A DNA stretch of 64,000 nt from Longimicrobiales bacterium (lineage in GTDB: Bacteria > Gemmatimonadota > Gemmatimonadetes > Longimicrobiales > Gaopeijiaceae). The notes under the pieces were generated by a model. It was not told the DNA's origin, made no database searches, and saw nothing but the letters and a program-made list of their open reading frames with translations. Every line of letters begins with the position of its first letter. Positions within the stretch are counted from its first letter, which is position 1. The stretch is from contig OY282361.1 in the NCBI GenBank assembly GCA_958295645.1, positions 124,001-188,000 of the forward strand. Direction: 5' to 3'. The translations under genes were made by a program, and so were the position numbers. This document shows, piece after piece, positions 9,444-19,141 of the stretch.

Positions 9444-9659
9444 CGTATTTCGCCGAGTTGCCCGAGCCGCCAGCGCCGCTAGGCCGCCGGGCGTCGTGGC
9501 ACGTCGGCGGTTGCACGGGAACCGCCGGGTTGCGGGGTGGCGGACGGGCCCGCACTTTGTCGCACAATGCGGCTTCGGCGAGACGGTCGGAAGCGTACAC
9601 TTCAGGGCGCCGAAGAGCAGGTTCCCACAAGTCGTCCTTCATCCCCCCGAGACGAGCCC

Positions 9660-12074
9660 ATGAACCGCCCCCGCCCCCGCTTTCTTCGACTTTCCGCCAT
9701 CCCCCTCGCGCTCTCGGCGGCGTCGGTTCCCGCCGTCGCCCTGGAGGCGCAGACGGGCTACCGCGAACCCCCGCCCGAGGTCGTCGAGATCCTGGACGCC
9801 CCGCCCGCGCCCTTCGTCGCCGTGAGTCCCGACCGGCGCTGGCTGGCGCTGGCGCACCGCAAGAACATGCCGAGCATCGAGGAGCAGGCGCAGCCCATGC
9901 TTCGGCTGGCGGGCAGAAGGATCAACCCGGCGACCAACGGCTCGTTCGGGATTTCGCTCGTCACGGGGATCGGGCTGGTGGAAGTTGAGAGCGGAACGGA
10001 GTGGAAGGTGGAGCTGCCCGCTGGGGACGGATGGTCCACGGCGGACTTTTCCGACGACGGCGAGAAGATCGCGTTGGAGCGGGCGACGCCGCAGGGGATC
10101 GAGTTGTGGGTGATCGAGGTCGCCACGCGCTCGGCGGTTCGGGTGGTCGGGCCGCGCCTCAATGGGACGATGGGTCGTCCGTGCCAGTGGATGCCGAGCG
10201 GAGAGGAGCTGCTCTGCCGCCTGGTGCCGGCGGACAGGGGCGCCGCGCCGCAGGAGCCCGCCACGCCTGCCGGGCCCGTGATCCAGGAATCGGAGGGTCG
10301 GCGCTCGCCGGTGCGGACGTATCAGGATCTGTTGAAGGGGCCGCACGACGTGGCCTTGTACGAGCACTACGCGACGGCGCAGCTGGCGGTCGTCGGCGTG
10401 GAGCAGGGGATGGAGAGGCCGCTCGGCGAGCCCGCCGTGTACGGCTCGGTGGAGGTCTCGCCCAGCGGCGAGATGATCTTGGTCGAGAGGCTGAGGAGGC
10501 CGTTCTCGTACTTGGTTCCGGACCGGCTGTTCCCGAGATCCGTCGAGGTCTGGGACGGGGACGGGAAGTTGGTGCGCGTCGTCCACGAGATCGCCTTGGG
10601 CGACGGAATACCCATAGGGGGCGTTTACGCCGGTCCGCGGGGCCACCACTGGATGGACGGCGCCTCCCACGTGCTGGCCTTCACCGAAGCCCTGGACGGC
10701 GGAGACCCCCGTGCGGAGGCGGAGCGCCGGGATCGGCTCATGTCTCTGCGCGCGCCCTTCGACGGGGAGCCCGAGGAGCTGGTTCGGACCGAGTTCCGGC
10801 TCCTGGGCCTCACGTTGGGGGAGGGCGACTTCGCCTTCCTGCGCGAGTACGACAGGCCCAGCCGGACCATGCGCACATGGAAGGCCGACACCAGCCAGCG
10901 CCCCTTCGCGACGGAGCTGCTCTGGGAGATGAACTCGGAAGACCGCTACGCCGACCCCGGCACGCCCGTCATGAACGCGGCCGGCGACCGCATGATCCAG
11001 ACGGACGGCTGGATATATCTGCGGGGCGCCGGGGCCTCCGACGAGGGCGACCGGCCCTTCCTCGACCGCATGAACGTCGAGACCGGCGAGACGGAGCGCC
11101 TGTTCCGCTCGGGGCCGGAGTCGTACGAAATGGTGGTGGCCATGCTCGACGGCCGGGGGCGGCGGGTGCTGACGCGCCACGAGTCCAAGGCGGAGCCGCC
11201 GAACTACTTCGTGCGCGACTTGGCAGGCGAGGATCGACGCGCCTTGACGGCCTTTCCCGACCCGGCGCCGCAGCTGGCGGGCGTCACGCGCGAGTTCCTG
11301 GTCTACGAGCGCGAAGACGGCGTCCAGTTGTCCGGCACGCTGTACGTTCCGGCGGGCCATGACGACGGCCCGCTCCCGGCCGTCGTCTGGGCGTACCCCC
11401 GGGAATACGCGAGCGCGAAGACGGCGGGGCAGGTGAGGGGTTCGCCCCACCGCTTCAACCGCATCGGGGGCGCCTCGCACATGTTCTTTCTCACGCAGGG
11501 GTATGCGGTGTTCGACGGGCCCACCATGCCGATCGTCGGCGGCGACACGGCCAACGACCGCTACGTGGAGCAGCTTGTGTCCTCGGCAGAGGCGGCTGTG
11601 GACCTGCTGGTGGACATGGGGGTGGCGGATCGCGACCGGATCGGCATCGGCGGTCATTCCTACGGCGCCTTCATGACGGCCAACCTGCTGGCGCACTCCG
11701 ATCTGTTTCAGTCGGGCATCGCGCGGAGCGGGGCGTACAACCGGACGCTGACGCCCTTCGGCTTTCAGTCCGAGCGGCGCACCTTCTGGGAAGCGCCGGA
11801 CCTGTACTTCGCCATGTCGCCCTTCATGCACGCCGACGACATCGACGAGCCCATGCTGATGATTCACGGCGCGGCCGACAACAACTCCGGCACGTTCCCC
11901 ATGCAGTCCGAGCGCATGTACCACGCCGTGAAGGGACTCGGGGGCAAGGCGCGGCTGGTGATGTTGCCCAACGAGAGCCACGGCTACCGTGCCAGGGAAT
12001 CGGTGCTGCACGCACTGGCCGAGATGATCGAGTGGTTCGACCGCTACGTGAAGAGGGGGAAGGACAAGGCGTAG
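9660..12074 (+). CDS. Secreted S9 family prolyl-oligopeptidase (glutamyl-peptidase-like)
   Basis: The product is 804 aa. The ATG at 9660 opens a Sec signal peptide (MNRPRPRFLRLSAIPLALSA, cleavage near ALEAQ). An N-terminal beta-propeller (about 40-560) precedes the alpha/beta hydrolase peptidase domain, with nucleophile motif GIGGHSYGAFM (Ser about 666), Asp in HGAADNNSG (about 739) and His in NESHGYR (about 773). The GHSYGAFMTANLLAHS form and the N-terminal region are closest to the glutamyl-endopeptidase (CGEP-like, S9D) group rather than classical DPP-IV. It would cleave peptides in the periplasm or outside the cell. Neighbouring aminopeptidases and a TonB-dependent receptor suggest peptide scavenging. 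Confidence 0.88.
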   Translation: MNRPRPRFLRLSAIPLALSAASVPAVALEAQTGYREPPPEVVEILDAPPAPFVAVSPDRRWLALAHRKNMPSIEEQAQPMLRLAGRRINPATNGSFGISLVTGIGLVEVESGTEWKVELPAGDGWSTADFSDDGEKIALERATPQGIELWVIEVATRSAVRVVGPRLNGTMGRPCQWMPSGEELLCRLVPADRGAAPQEPATPAGPVIQESEGRRSPVRTYQDLLKGPHDVALYEHYATAQLAVVGVEQGMERPLGEPAVYGSVEVSPSGEMILVERLRRPFSYLVPDRLFPRSVEVWDGDGKLVRVVHEIALGDGIPIGGVYAGPRGHHWMDGASHVLAFTEALDGGDPRAEAERRDRLMSLRAPFDGEPEELVRTEFRLLGLTLGEGDFAFLREYDRPSRTMRTWKADTSQRPFATELLWEMNSEDRYADPGTPVMNAAGDRMIQTDGWIYLRGAGASDEGDRPFLDRMNVETGETERLFRSGPESYEMVVAMLDGRGRRVLTRHESKAEPPNYFVRDLAGEDRRALTAFPDPAPQLAGVTREFLVYEREDGVQLSGTLYVPAGHDDGPLPAVVWAYPREYASAKTAGQVRGSPHRFNRIGGASHMFFLTQGYAVFDGPTMPIVGGDTANDRYVEQLVSSAEAAVDLLVDMGVADRDRIGIGGHSYGAFMTANLLAHSDLFQSGIARSGAYNRTLTPFGFQSERRTFWEAPDLYFAMSPFMHADDIDEPMLMIHGAADNNSGTFPMQSERMYHAVKGLGGKARLVMLPNESHGYRARESVLHALAEMIEWFDRYVKRGKDKA

Positions 12075-12151
12075 GGGCGCCGGCCGATGCCGGGGGCCGG
12101 TCCGCGACTACGGACGGATGGGCGCCCGTTGCGCCGGGCGAACAAGAGGCC

Positions 12152-13261
12152 TCAGGCGAAGAGGGCGGGGTGCCCGCCGGTGTGGACGAACACCCAGTGG
12201 CTGTCCGGCCCGGGGTTCTCCTCTGCGAGAGAGGCCGTCATCGCCGCCGCGGCCTTGGCCGTGTAGACGGGGTCGAGCACGATGCCGGCGCACCGGGCGA
12301 AGGCGGTCGCGGCGGCCTCGCCTTCAGGCGTGGGGAGGCCGTAGCCCTTGCCGACGAAGGCGTCCGTCGCCTGCATGTCCGCGACGGCCTCGTCCACCCG
12401 GCGAAGCAGGCGGCCCTCGTCTTGGCCGCCCAGCAGTGCCGCTGCGGCCCGGGCGAGCCGCGCGACCGTCGCCCTGACCCGGTCGGCGGGTTCGTCGGCG
12501 CTGGCGGCGCACAAGCGGGCCGGCCATCCGGCCAGGGCGCATCCCAGGACCAATCCCGCCATTGTGCCGCCCGACGAGGCAGCGCAGAAGACCCGCGCCG
12601 GCGCTCCGTCCAGCTGGTCGCACATCTCCAAAGCCGCGTGCGCGTAGCCGAGCGCCCCCCGAGGCGTGGAGGCCCCCGCCGGAACCACCAGCGCCCGCCC
12701 CCCGTCCGCCGCCACGCGAGCCGCTTCGGCCTCCATGGCCCGGCCGCGCGCCTCCCTTCCCCCGACCCCGACGATCCGAGCGCCGAACAGCCGGTGCAGG
12801 AGAACGTTCCCCCGCGCGGAGCCTCGCTGGCCGCCGCCGCCTCTCGTCGCGTAGCCCCGAACAGCATCTCCCGCGCCGTCCTCCCCCAGCCCATCCTCCC
12901 CTGCGCCGTCCCCGTCCTCCCCCGGCCCCCGGTTGATCGCCAAGGTGCAGGCCAGCCCGAGGCGCGCCGCCGCCGCGGCCGCCACCCGGCAGTGATTGGA
13001 CTGCGGCCCGCCCTCCGTCACCAGATGCGTGACCCCGTCCAGCCTGTCGGGCGCGAGTTCGTATTCCAGCTTGCGCACCTTGTTGCCGCCCAGTCCGAAG
13101 CCGGTCCAGGCGTCCGCCTTGATCCAGATGTTGGCGCGCGTCTCTAGACGGGCGGCCAAGCGCGGGGCGGGCAAGAGCGGCGTCGGGGTTGCGGCCAGGG
13201 GCGTCCGGGGCGTGCGGTGAAGAACCTCGAGAGCGGTTGCGAGGGGTCGTGGACGCGGCAT
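12152..13261 (-). CDS. PLP-dependent D-cysteine desulfhydrase / ACC deaminase family enzyme
   Basis: The product is 369 aa from the ATG at 13261. An in-frame upstream start at 13342 would add 27 unlikely residues and run into the next gene's leader. The fold-type II PLP motifs are clear: GFGLGGNKVRKLEYEL with the Schiff-base Lys in NK, TEGGPQSNHCR, the phosphate-binding segment SSGGTMAGL, and a C-terminal FVHTGGHPALF. The family includes D-cysteine desulfhydrase, ACC deaminase and L-cysteate sulfo-lyase, which cannot be separated here. Odd feature: an acidic/Gly low-complexity insert (about residues 105-130; GED/GAG repeats) between the PLP lysine domain and NVLLHRLFGA, probably another local expansion. 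The gene is divergent from the TonB-dependent receptor. Confidence 0.82.
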   Translation of the reverse strand: MPRPRPLATALEVLHRTPRTPLAATPTPLLPAPRLAARLETRANIWIKADAWTGFGLGGNKVRKLEYELAPDRLDGVTHLVTEGGPQSNHCRVAAAAAARLGLACTLAINRGPGEDGDGAGEDGLGEDGAGDAVRGYATRGGGGQRGSARGNVLLHRLFGARIVGVGGREARGRAMEAEAARVAADGGRALVVPAGASTPRGALGYAHAALEMCDQLDGAPARVFCAASSGGTMAGLVLGCALAGWPARLCAASADEPADRVRATVARLARAAAALLGGQDEGRLLRRVDEAVADMQATDAFVGKGYGLPTPEGEAAATAFARCAGIVLDPVYTAKAAAAMTASLAEENPGPDSHWVFVHTGGHPALFA

Positions 13262-13385
13262 GGCGGGCGCAGGAAACGGGTCGGGCGGTTCCCCGAATTC
13301 GGAGCGAGGCGGAACTTTATCGGCTTGGGGACGTACACTCAATAATGCCCCTTCCGCGCAGTCGTCAAAAAAGGACCCCCAAGCA

Positions 13386-15758
13386 ATGAAGAGCGTTCGC
13401 GGATCATTCCTTCTGCCGGCGGTCGTGCTGGCCGCCGCCGCGCTCCCGGATCACGCTCGCGCGCAGAACGGAACGGTCGCGGGCCGGGTCTGGTCCGCCG
13501 AGGGGACGCCGCTCGAGGACGTGACCGTCGAACTCGTCCTCGCCGCCGACTCCGCGGCCCGGCGCGCCTCGCACACCGGCGAACTGGGGTACTTCGCCTT
13601 CCGGGACGTGGCACCGGGCGCGTATGTGTTGGCGTTCGGCCTGATCGGATACGCGCCGGGCCGGCAGGACGTGACGGTGGCGCCGGGCGAGCGGACCGAG
13701 ATCGAGGCGGTGCTCGCGGTTCGGCCGCTTGCGCTCGAAGGGGTCACCGTGGACGCCGAGCGGAGCCGGGTGCGGACCCGCTTCGAGGAAAACGCCGGCA
13801 CGACGGTGCACGACGTCGGCAAGAAGGCGATCAAGTCGGTTCCGGGGGTGGCGGAGGCGGATCCGCTGCGAGCCATAGAAGTGCTGCCGGGGGTGACCAC
13901 CGTGTCGGACATCTCGCCCGCCTTCAACGTGCGCGGCGGCTCCGCCGACCAGAACCTGATCCTCCTCGACGGCGTGCCGATCCTCAGTCCGTTCCACCTG
14001 GGCGGCGCCTTCTCGGTCTTCAACGCCGACATGATCCGCCGGGCGGAGCTGCGTTCGGGGGGATTTCCGGCCGAGTACGGGGGCCGCGTCTCGTCGGTCC
14101 TCCTGCTCGACTCCGACGTGGGAGACGGCCGGCTCGGGGTCGACGGGGGCGTCAGCCTCCTGGCCTCGCGGGCGGCGGTCAACGGCTCGTTGCCGGTCAG
14201 CCTTTCCGACTGGATGGGGCTGGCGAGCGCGCGCTGGCGGATGTCGGCGCGCCGGTCCTACGTCGATGTCGTGCTGCGGCCCTGGACCAACGTCCCATAT
14301 ACGCTGCACGACCTGCAGGGCGTCTTCGAGGCGTGGACGAAGGGCGGCAACCGTTTTCGGGTCACCGCCTATTCCGGCAACGACCGCTTGGACGGCCGGA
14401 ACGGCCTGGGCGATCCACCGGAGGAAGGCGAGAGCACGCCGTTCAGAATCGTGTGGGAATGGGGAAACAAGGCCGTCGGCGGCTCCTGGACGCACCCCAT
14501 GACGGGCGGCGGAGCATTGGACTTGCGCGGCTACTTCTCGCAGTACGAGTCCGACCTCTTCTTCCCCGACTTCACGGACGCGCGCTTCCTGACGCGAATG
14601 CACGAGACGGGCTTCGGCGCCGACCTGGAGAGACGCCCAACGCCGCGCACGCGCTGGAAGTCGGGCTTGTCCACCAAGCGGGCTTGGTACGACAACCAGA
14701 TCCAAGATCGCGACACCGGCGTCGGGGGGCCCGGAGGAGGACGGGGAGAGGGCTGGGAGTTCGCGGGCTACAGCCAGCTTCATTGGGAGCCCAGTCGCCG
14801 ATGGCTGATCGAAGCCGGCGTCCGCCTCGACCGCTGGCAGCCCGGCCGGGGCCCCGACGAGACGACGGTCTCGCCCCGGGTGGCCGTGAAGCGCTTCCTG
14901 GAAGGCGGAAAGTCGGCCGTCCGGCTCTCGATGGGCCGCTACTCGCAGTTCGTGCACTCGCGGCGCAACGAGGAGCTTCCCTTGGGTCTCGACCTGTGGC
15001 TGCTGGCGGGAGAGAGGGCCCCCCGCGTGATCTCCGATCAGGTGCAGGCGGGGTTCGAGCGATTCTTCGGCGAGGACGAGGAATGGTTCGCGACGGCCGA
15101 GGGCTACTATCGAACGTTCGACGGCGTCCTCACGACGAACTTCGCCGACGATCCCAACGATCCCCTCGACGATCTCCTGCCGGGCCGGGGGCGCGCGTAC
15201 GGACTGGACCTGTTCCTCAAGCGGGACCGGGGGCCGACGACGGGGTGGCTTTCGGTCTCGTTCATGCGTACCACGCGGACGTTCCCCGACACGAGGTCCG
15301 GCCTCGATCCGTTGCCCGAGATCAGCGTTCCGCCCGTGTTCGCGCAGGACGTGGACATCGACCTCGTGCTGCAACGCGATCTGGGATGGGAGCTGGAGGC
15401 CGGCCTGCGGCTCAACTTCTCCGTCGGGAGACCGTACACGCGTCCGTTGGGCGCCTACGCAGGCAACAGATTCCTTCCCATCTACGGCCGCTGGGACTTT
15501 GACGTCTTCCCCGGGCTGTTGCTGGGACCGCGCAACGGAGACCGCTATCCGCCGCGCCATCGCCTGGACGTGAGCCTGAGGAAGGCAATGCGGTGGGACT
15601 GGGGCCGGGTGACGCCCTATCTCAACGTGCTGAACGTGTACAACCGAAAGAACGCCCTGTTCTACTTCTTCGAGTTCGACAGGAATCCGCCGCGCCGGCA
15701 GGGAGTGTCGATGACGCCTATTCTGCCCACCATAGGAGTGGAGATGTCCTTCCGATGA
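13386..15758 (+). CDS. TonB-dependent outer-membrane receptor with carboxypeptidase-regulatory domain
   Basis: The product is 790 aa with an ATG at 13386. The signal peptide ends near ARAQN. Residues about 27-115 are a CarboxypepD_reg-like domain (GTVAGRVWSAEGTPLEDV, then GYFAFRDVAPGAYVL). The plug domain follows (FNVRGGSADQNLILLDGVPI, ELRSGGFPAEYGGRVSSV), then a beta-barrel ending in an aromatic-terminated strand, GVEMSFR. It would import a large or scarce substrate across the outer membrane using TonB; the substrate is unknown. Its stop overlaps the ATG of the next lipoprotein gene (ATGA), so the two are translationally coupled, much like a SusC/D-type pairing in logic though not in family. 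Confidence 0.9.
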   Translation: MKSVRGSFLLPAVVLAAAALPDHARAQNGTVAGRVWSAEGTPLEDVTVELVLAADSAARRASHTGELGYFAFRDVAPGAYVLAFGLIGYAPGRQDVTVAPGERTEIEAVLAVRPLALEGVTVDAERSRVRTRFEENAGTTVHDVGKKAIKSVPGVAEADPLRAIEVLPGVTTVSDISPAFNVRGGSADQNLILLDGVPILSPFHLGGAFSVFNADMIRRAELRSGGFPAEYGGRVSSVLLLDSDVGDGRLGVDGGVSLLASRAAVNGSLPVSLSDWMGLASARWRMSARRSYVDVVLRPWTNVPYTLHDLQGVFEAWTKGGNRFRVTAYSGNDRLDGRNGLGDPPEEGESTPFRIVWEWGNKAVGGSWTHPMTGGGALDLRGYFSQYESDLFFPDFTDARFLTRMHETGFGADLERRPTPRTRWKSGLSTKRAWYDNQIQDRDTGVGGPGGGRGEGWEFAGYSQLHWEPSRRWLIEAGVRLDRWQPGRGPDETTVSPRVAVKRFLEGGKSAVRLSMGRYSQFVHSRRNEELPLGLDLWLLAGERAPRVISDQVQAGFERFFGEDEEWFATAEGYYRTFDGVLTTNFADDPNDPLDDLLPGRGRAYGLDLFLKRDRGPTTGWLSVSFMRTTRTFPDTRSGLDPLPEISVPPVFAQDVDIDLVLQRDLGWELEAGLRLNFSVGRPYTRPLGAYAGNRFLPIYGRWDFDVFPGLLLGPRNGDRYPPRHRLDVSLRKAMRWDWGRVTPYLNVLNVYNRKNALFYFFEFDRNPPRRQGVSMTPILPTIGVEMSFR

Positions 15759-16768
15759 GGATTTCCGGCATGGCGAACGGAGCCCTGGCCGTCGTGGTCT
15801 TGGGGGCGTCGTGGGCGTGCGAACTTGTCGAAGTCGAGGCCGCGAAGCCGGACGACGTGGTGGTGGCCGAGGTGGCGGTCGTGCTCGCGAGCGGCTCCGG
15901 CGACGGCCTCGAATTCGCAATGTCGGCCTCCGCGTTGCTGCACCGCACGCGCCAAGGGACCAGCGTCGACGGCGCGACGGTGCGCCTCTCGAACCAGGAC
16001 GGCCGCACCGTGGCCTTGCTTGCCGAACCGCGCGGCTTCCTGTGCCTGCACTACGACACGCTCGCATTGGGGCAAGCGCGCGACGAGTCGGGCGCCTCCT
16101 GCTACCGGGCCGCCGAGACGGAAGAGCCGTTTGCGCCCGGAGACCGGCTGGCGCTGGAGATCGTCCTGGCCGACGGCGGCGTGCTCAATGGAGCTTCGCG
16201 AATTCCGTCTTCGTTCTCGATGCCCCAACTGCGCTTGGCGGACGGCATGTGCGGCATGAGGCCGGAAACCCAGCAGCGCCTCGACTGGACGCCGGCGAAC
16301 GGCGCCTGGGCCTACAGGAGCGAAGCCCGCGTCACGGGCCACGAGCAGGGCGCCGGTTCCGGTTTCCGCCCCGACTCACTGGACCTGCAGCTGCTGGCCC
16401 TCGGCCGGGAGCGGACCGGCTTGGTCTTCCCCCGTTCGTTCGGGTTCTCCGAGTACCTGGACTCGACCTACGACCGCGACCTCATCCTGAAGTTGCGCGA
16501 CGGGCTTCCGGCCGGCGCCTGGGCCCATCTCTCGGTGACCGCCATCGACCGGAACTGGATGAACTGGACTCGCGACACGGGCGTCACCTTCTCCGGCACC
16601 GTGCGCATCCCCTCGGTGTTCGGCGACGGCACCGGCGCCTTCGCGACCGGTATCCAACGGCAGTTCGAGGTGACGGTGGGAGAGGACACGGGGGCGCCGG
16701 CGTGCGGGCCGGAGGAGTCGGCGGGTTCGGGCGCCCTCGCGACGCCCGCGGTGTCACGCCCGCGCTGA
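15755..16768 (+). CDS. Putative lipoprotein partner of the TonB-dependent receptor (DUF4249-like)
   Basis: The product is 337 aa and starts at the ATG overlapping the receptor stop. The short signal ends in lipobox GASWAC. The N-terminal half resembles the extracellular beta-sandwich of DUF4249-type lipoproteins found beside CarboxypepD_reg TonB receptors (pattern VVAEVAVVLASG, DGATVRLSNQDGR, CYRAAETEEPFAPGDRL). The C-terminal half contains DRDLILKLRDGLPAGAWAHL. It probably sits on the outer membrane and works with the upstream receptor. The family assignment is tentative; the coupling and the lipobox are directly visible. Confidence 0.6.
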   Translation: MRISGMANGALAVVVLGASWACELVEVEAAKPDDVVVAEVAVVLASGSGDGLEFAMSASALLHRTRQGTSVDGATVRLSNQDGRTVALLAEPRGFLCLHYDTLALGQARDESGASCYRAAETEEPFAPGDRLALEIVLADGGVLNGASRIPSSFSMPQLRLADGMCGMRPETQQRLDWTPANGAWAYRSEARVTGHEQGAGSGFRPDSLDLQLLALGRERTGLVFPRSFGFSEYLDSTYDRDLILKLRDGLPAGAWAHLSVTAIDRNWMNWTRDTGVTFSGTVRIPSVFGDGTGAFATGIQRQFEVTVGEDTGAPACGPEESAGSGALATPAVSRPR

Positions 16769-17419
16769 GAGGCTGGCCATGCTGGTGGACGCCGGCAGGC
16801 GCCGGGCCGGAAGGAACGAGCGGGGTAGTGGCCCGAGTGCCGTGTCGCGCCTTGACGATGTCGGCGCCGTCTCGGCGTTGGCGCTCTTCGTTTGGACGAG
16901 GTAGCCGCGTAACGGACGCTGCTCGCGTGATGTCCGGCGAGAAGTTGTCCGAGAATCTGTCGACGGTGCCCGGCCGTACAGCTGGCTTGAGGCGGTCTTC
17001 CGCCTGCGCATTGCGTTTTCCGCGTTCGCGTTCAATCTTTGCCCGGCTGGATGCGAGATGCGAGTCGGCGCCCGCGGCGGCGTTGCGATCCACGACAGAG
17101 TTTGCGGCAAGAGCGAGAGCCCAGGCCAAGCGAGAGCTCAACCGATGAGAACGAACATCCGGCGACGCGTCCGGCATGGCGTTGGCGGCCAGCCGCTTCC
17201 GATGGCGGCGGCGTGCCGGGCCACGCCCCCTATGATCGGCTACCGACAGCGAATCGTGGCTCTCGAGGAGTTGATCCGGTGCATCAATGGCCACAACGAC
17301 GGTGTGGTCCGCCGCGCATGTGGAGGCGGCGCAGTACGTGAAGAAACAGTCGGAGCGGCTGGATGGACCGCAGCGACTGAATCCGACTCCCAAGGCACTC
17401 TTGGAGGGCACGAAAGACA
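16769..17419. other. Intergenic stretch before the Zorya island
   Basis: This 650-bp stretch has no convincing gene. Reading frames on both strands are short, Arg/Ser-rich and without family motifs. GC begins to fall here, which may mark the left edge of an acquired segment. A 95-codon frame opens at ATG 17287; its first 45 codons look amphipathic and protein-like (HVEAAQYVKKQSERLDG) but it lacks a ribosome-binding site and then overlaps zorA out of frame. I saw no tRNA, integrase or inverted repeat that would define an insertion boundary. Confidence 0.5.
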
Positions 17420-19135
17420 TTGACAGCGCTTTTCCAGTTCGCCCTTGCCCCCTACTTTGTGGAGGTTTACTGCCTGTTCATCTTCCTCGTGTTCGCGGTC
17501 ACTCTGGGGTGGTGGCTACGATCGTCGTATGTCCTGAGGAAGGAGCTTTCGGAATCCCTGCCCCCGCAGGGTAATCATTCCGAGTTTGCGAAGAGGTTCG
17601 AGAAATACGGCGCCCAGGTGGCCAAGAGATTTCCCCAGTTGTGGCCCCAGTATCGAGCCGCCTTGATCCCTAAGCCCGACGAGATCACGTCTCTCGTCAG
17701 TGCTTCGCAGTACATCAACGATGCGACCGTAATTGCTTCGAAGTTGCCGGTTCACGTCTATTCGGCCGTGCCAAACATTCTGACAGGACTGGGCATCCTG
17801 GGAACCTTCCTCGGTTTGGCCGGGGGTATCTATCAGGCTACCGCTGGCATCACGTCCACTGACACCGGCGCAATTCGAGATTCCTTGTCTGCGCTCTTGG
17901 ATGGTGCGGCGCTTGCCTTCGTTACTTCAATTGTGGGTGTGGCTTTTTCTATCCTGTTCCTCGTCCCCATGCGTCGAGGGCTACGGGCCATCAGTGGACT
18001 CGCTGGTGACTGGGCAAGTCGGCTCGACGAACTGGTCCAGCTTCGCACGCCGGCATACATTGCCGTCAAGCAACTGGAAGAAGCCAAGGAGACCACCAAG
18101 TCGCTGAAGGACTTTGCGACTGACCTAGCCGTTGCCATCGCCAAAGAAACCGAACCCCATGTCAAAGGTCTGCGTGAGGAACTGCAAGGACTCCGAAGCG
18201 ATCGGGCAACTGACAGTGGCAAGATCATCAAAGACGCGCTGGAGGAATTCGCCCAAGTGCTCAGCAGGCAAGCCGGCAACCAGTTCGATACGCTGGCGAA
18301 TACCGTCGGGGATCTCAATTCTTCCCTGGCCACCTCCGTTCGCCTATTCGAAGAAAGCCAAGAATCGGTGAACCAGACGTTCAGGTCGTTGGTTGCAAAG
18401 ATGGAAACATCGATGAACAAGAACACCAACACGATGTCGCGGGAAATTGAACGATCCTTCGCCGAGGCAACCGATGCAGTCGGGGAGGTGTCCAAGGACT
18501 TCACGAGTCGGCTGACTTTGACCACGTCCAAAGTGCTGGCGGAGATGGACAGCAAGCTCAACACCGTGACCGCGGCTCTGGCGCAGGCGGGAACGACAGC
18601 GGCGGGCAACATATCGGAGTCGTCGGAGGGACTGAAGGACGCCGTCAATACGCTTGCACGGTCCACCACCCAGAGCGAGCACGTGCTTGGCCGGATGACC
18701 CGCGTCGCTGGCGATTTTGACCGACTTCACGCGACGATTGAGAAGACGGGTGAACAGGTCGGCCGCATCATTGCCCCCCTTCAGCGGGCAACGACCTCCA
18801 TCCAAGAATCTGTCGATCGGACCGCCGTGGTCTTGGAAGACACGGGGACTCTTGTCGAGCGAATCGAGAGTTCGACTCAGAGACTTGAGACGCACAATGA
18901 GTCGCTAACGCAAATATGGAAAGACTACCAAGGGCGGTTCAAGGATGTGGACCAATCATTGGCGCAAGTTTTCGAGAAGATCTCCGAATCGCTCGCGTCC
19001 TACAGTCATCAGGTCACGGAGTTCGCCAAGGTGCTGGACACAACCGCGGGCGAAGCGATTGAGAAGCTGGCCGCCGCTACAGGTGAACTCAGCGGCACCG
19101 TCGAGGAGTTGATTGAAGCACTTCCAAATGAATAG
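17420..19135 (+). CDS. zorA: Zorya anti-phage protein ZorA (MotA-like membrane stator with coiled-coil tail)
   Basis: The product is 571 aa. The best start is TTG at 17420, with GGAGG about 11 bases upstream; it places the first transmembrane helix (FALAPYFVEVYCLFIFLVFA) at the N-terminus as in ZorA. Two more membrane helices follow at about 116-140 (NILTGLGILGTFLGLAGGIY, MotA-like) and 158-185 (AFVTSIVGVAFSILFLVP). Residues about 190-571 are a long, charged, mostly helical tail. In characterised Zorya, a ZorA5B2 complex forms a proton-driven motor in the inner membrane whose tail transmits a signal to the cytosolic effectors ZorC and ZorD. The order zorA-zorB-zorC-zorD with overlaps confirms the identity. 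Base composition is visibly less GC-rich than in flanking genes. Confidence 0.92.
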   Translation: MTALFQFALAPYFVEVYCLFIFLVFAVTLGWWLRSSYVLRKELSESLPPQGNHSEFAKRFEKYGAQVAKRFPQLWPQYRAALIPKPDEITSLVSASQYINDATVIASKLPVHVYSAVPNILTGLGILGTFLGLAGGIYQATAGITSTDTGAIRDSLSALLDGAALAFVTSIVGVAFSILFLVPMRRGLRAISGLAGDWASRLDELVQLRTPAYIAVKQLEEAKETTKSLKDFATDLAVAIAKETEPHVKGLREELQGLRSDRATDSGKIIKDALEEFAQVLSRQAGNQFDTLANTVGDLNSSLATSVRLFEESQESVNQTFRSLVAKMETSMNKNTNTMSREIERSFAEATDAVGEVSKDFTSRLTLTTSKVLAEMDSKLNTVTAALAQAGTTAAGNISESSEGLKDAVNTLARSTTQSEHVLGRMTRVAGDFDRLHATIEKTGEQVGRIIAPLQRATTSIQESVDRTAVVLEDTGTLVERIESSTQRLETHNESLTQIWKDYQGRFKDVDQSLAQVFEKISESLASYSHQVTEFAKVLDTTAGEAIEKLAAATGELSGTVEELIEALPNE

Positions 19136-19141
19136 AGCCGC

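Noticed and set aside
6716-9988. Plus-strand 1090-codon frame over the BNR gene
   Set aside because: Out-of-frame shadow of a very GC-rich gene with clear BNR motifs in the other frame.
12074-12151. Intrinsic terminator between the convergent peptidase and PLP-enzyme genes
   Set aside because: GC-rich short inverted segments are present, but no stable stem followed by a T-tract could be identified by eye.
16584-17420. 278-codon minus-strand frame in the gap before zorA
   Set aside because: No family motif, no start site with a ribosome-binding sequence, and it overlaps the antisense of the lipoprotein gene at 15755-16768.
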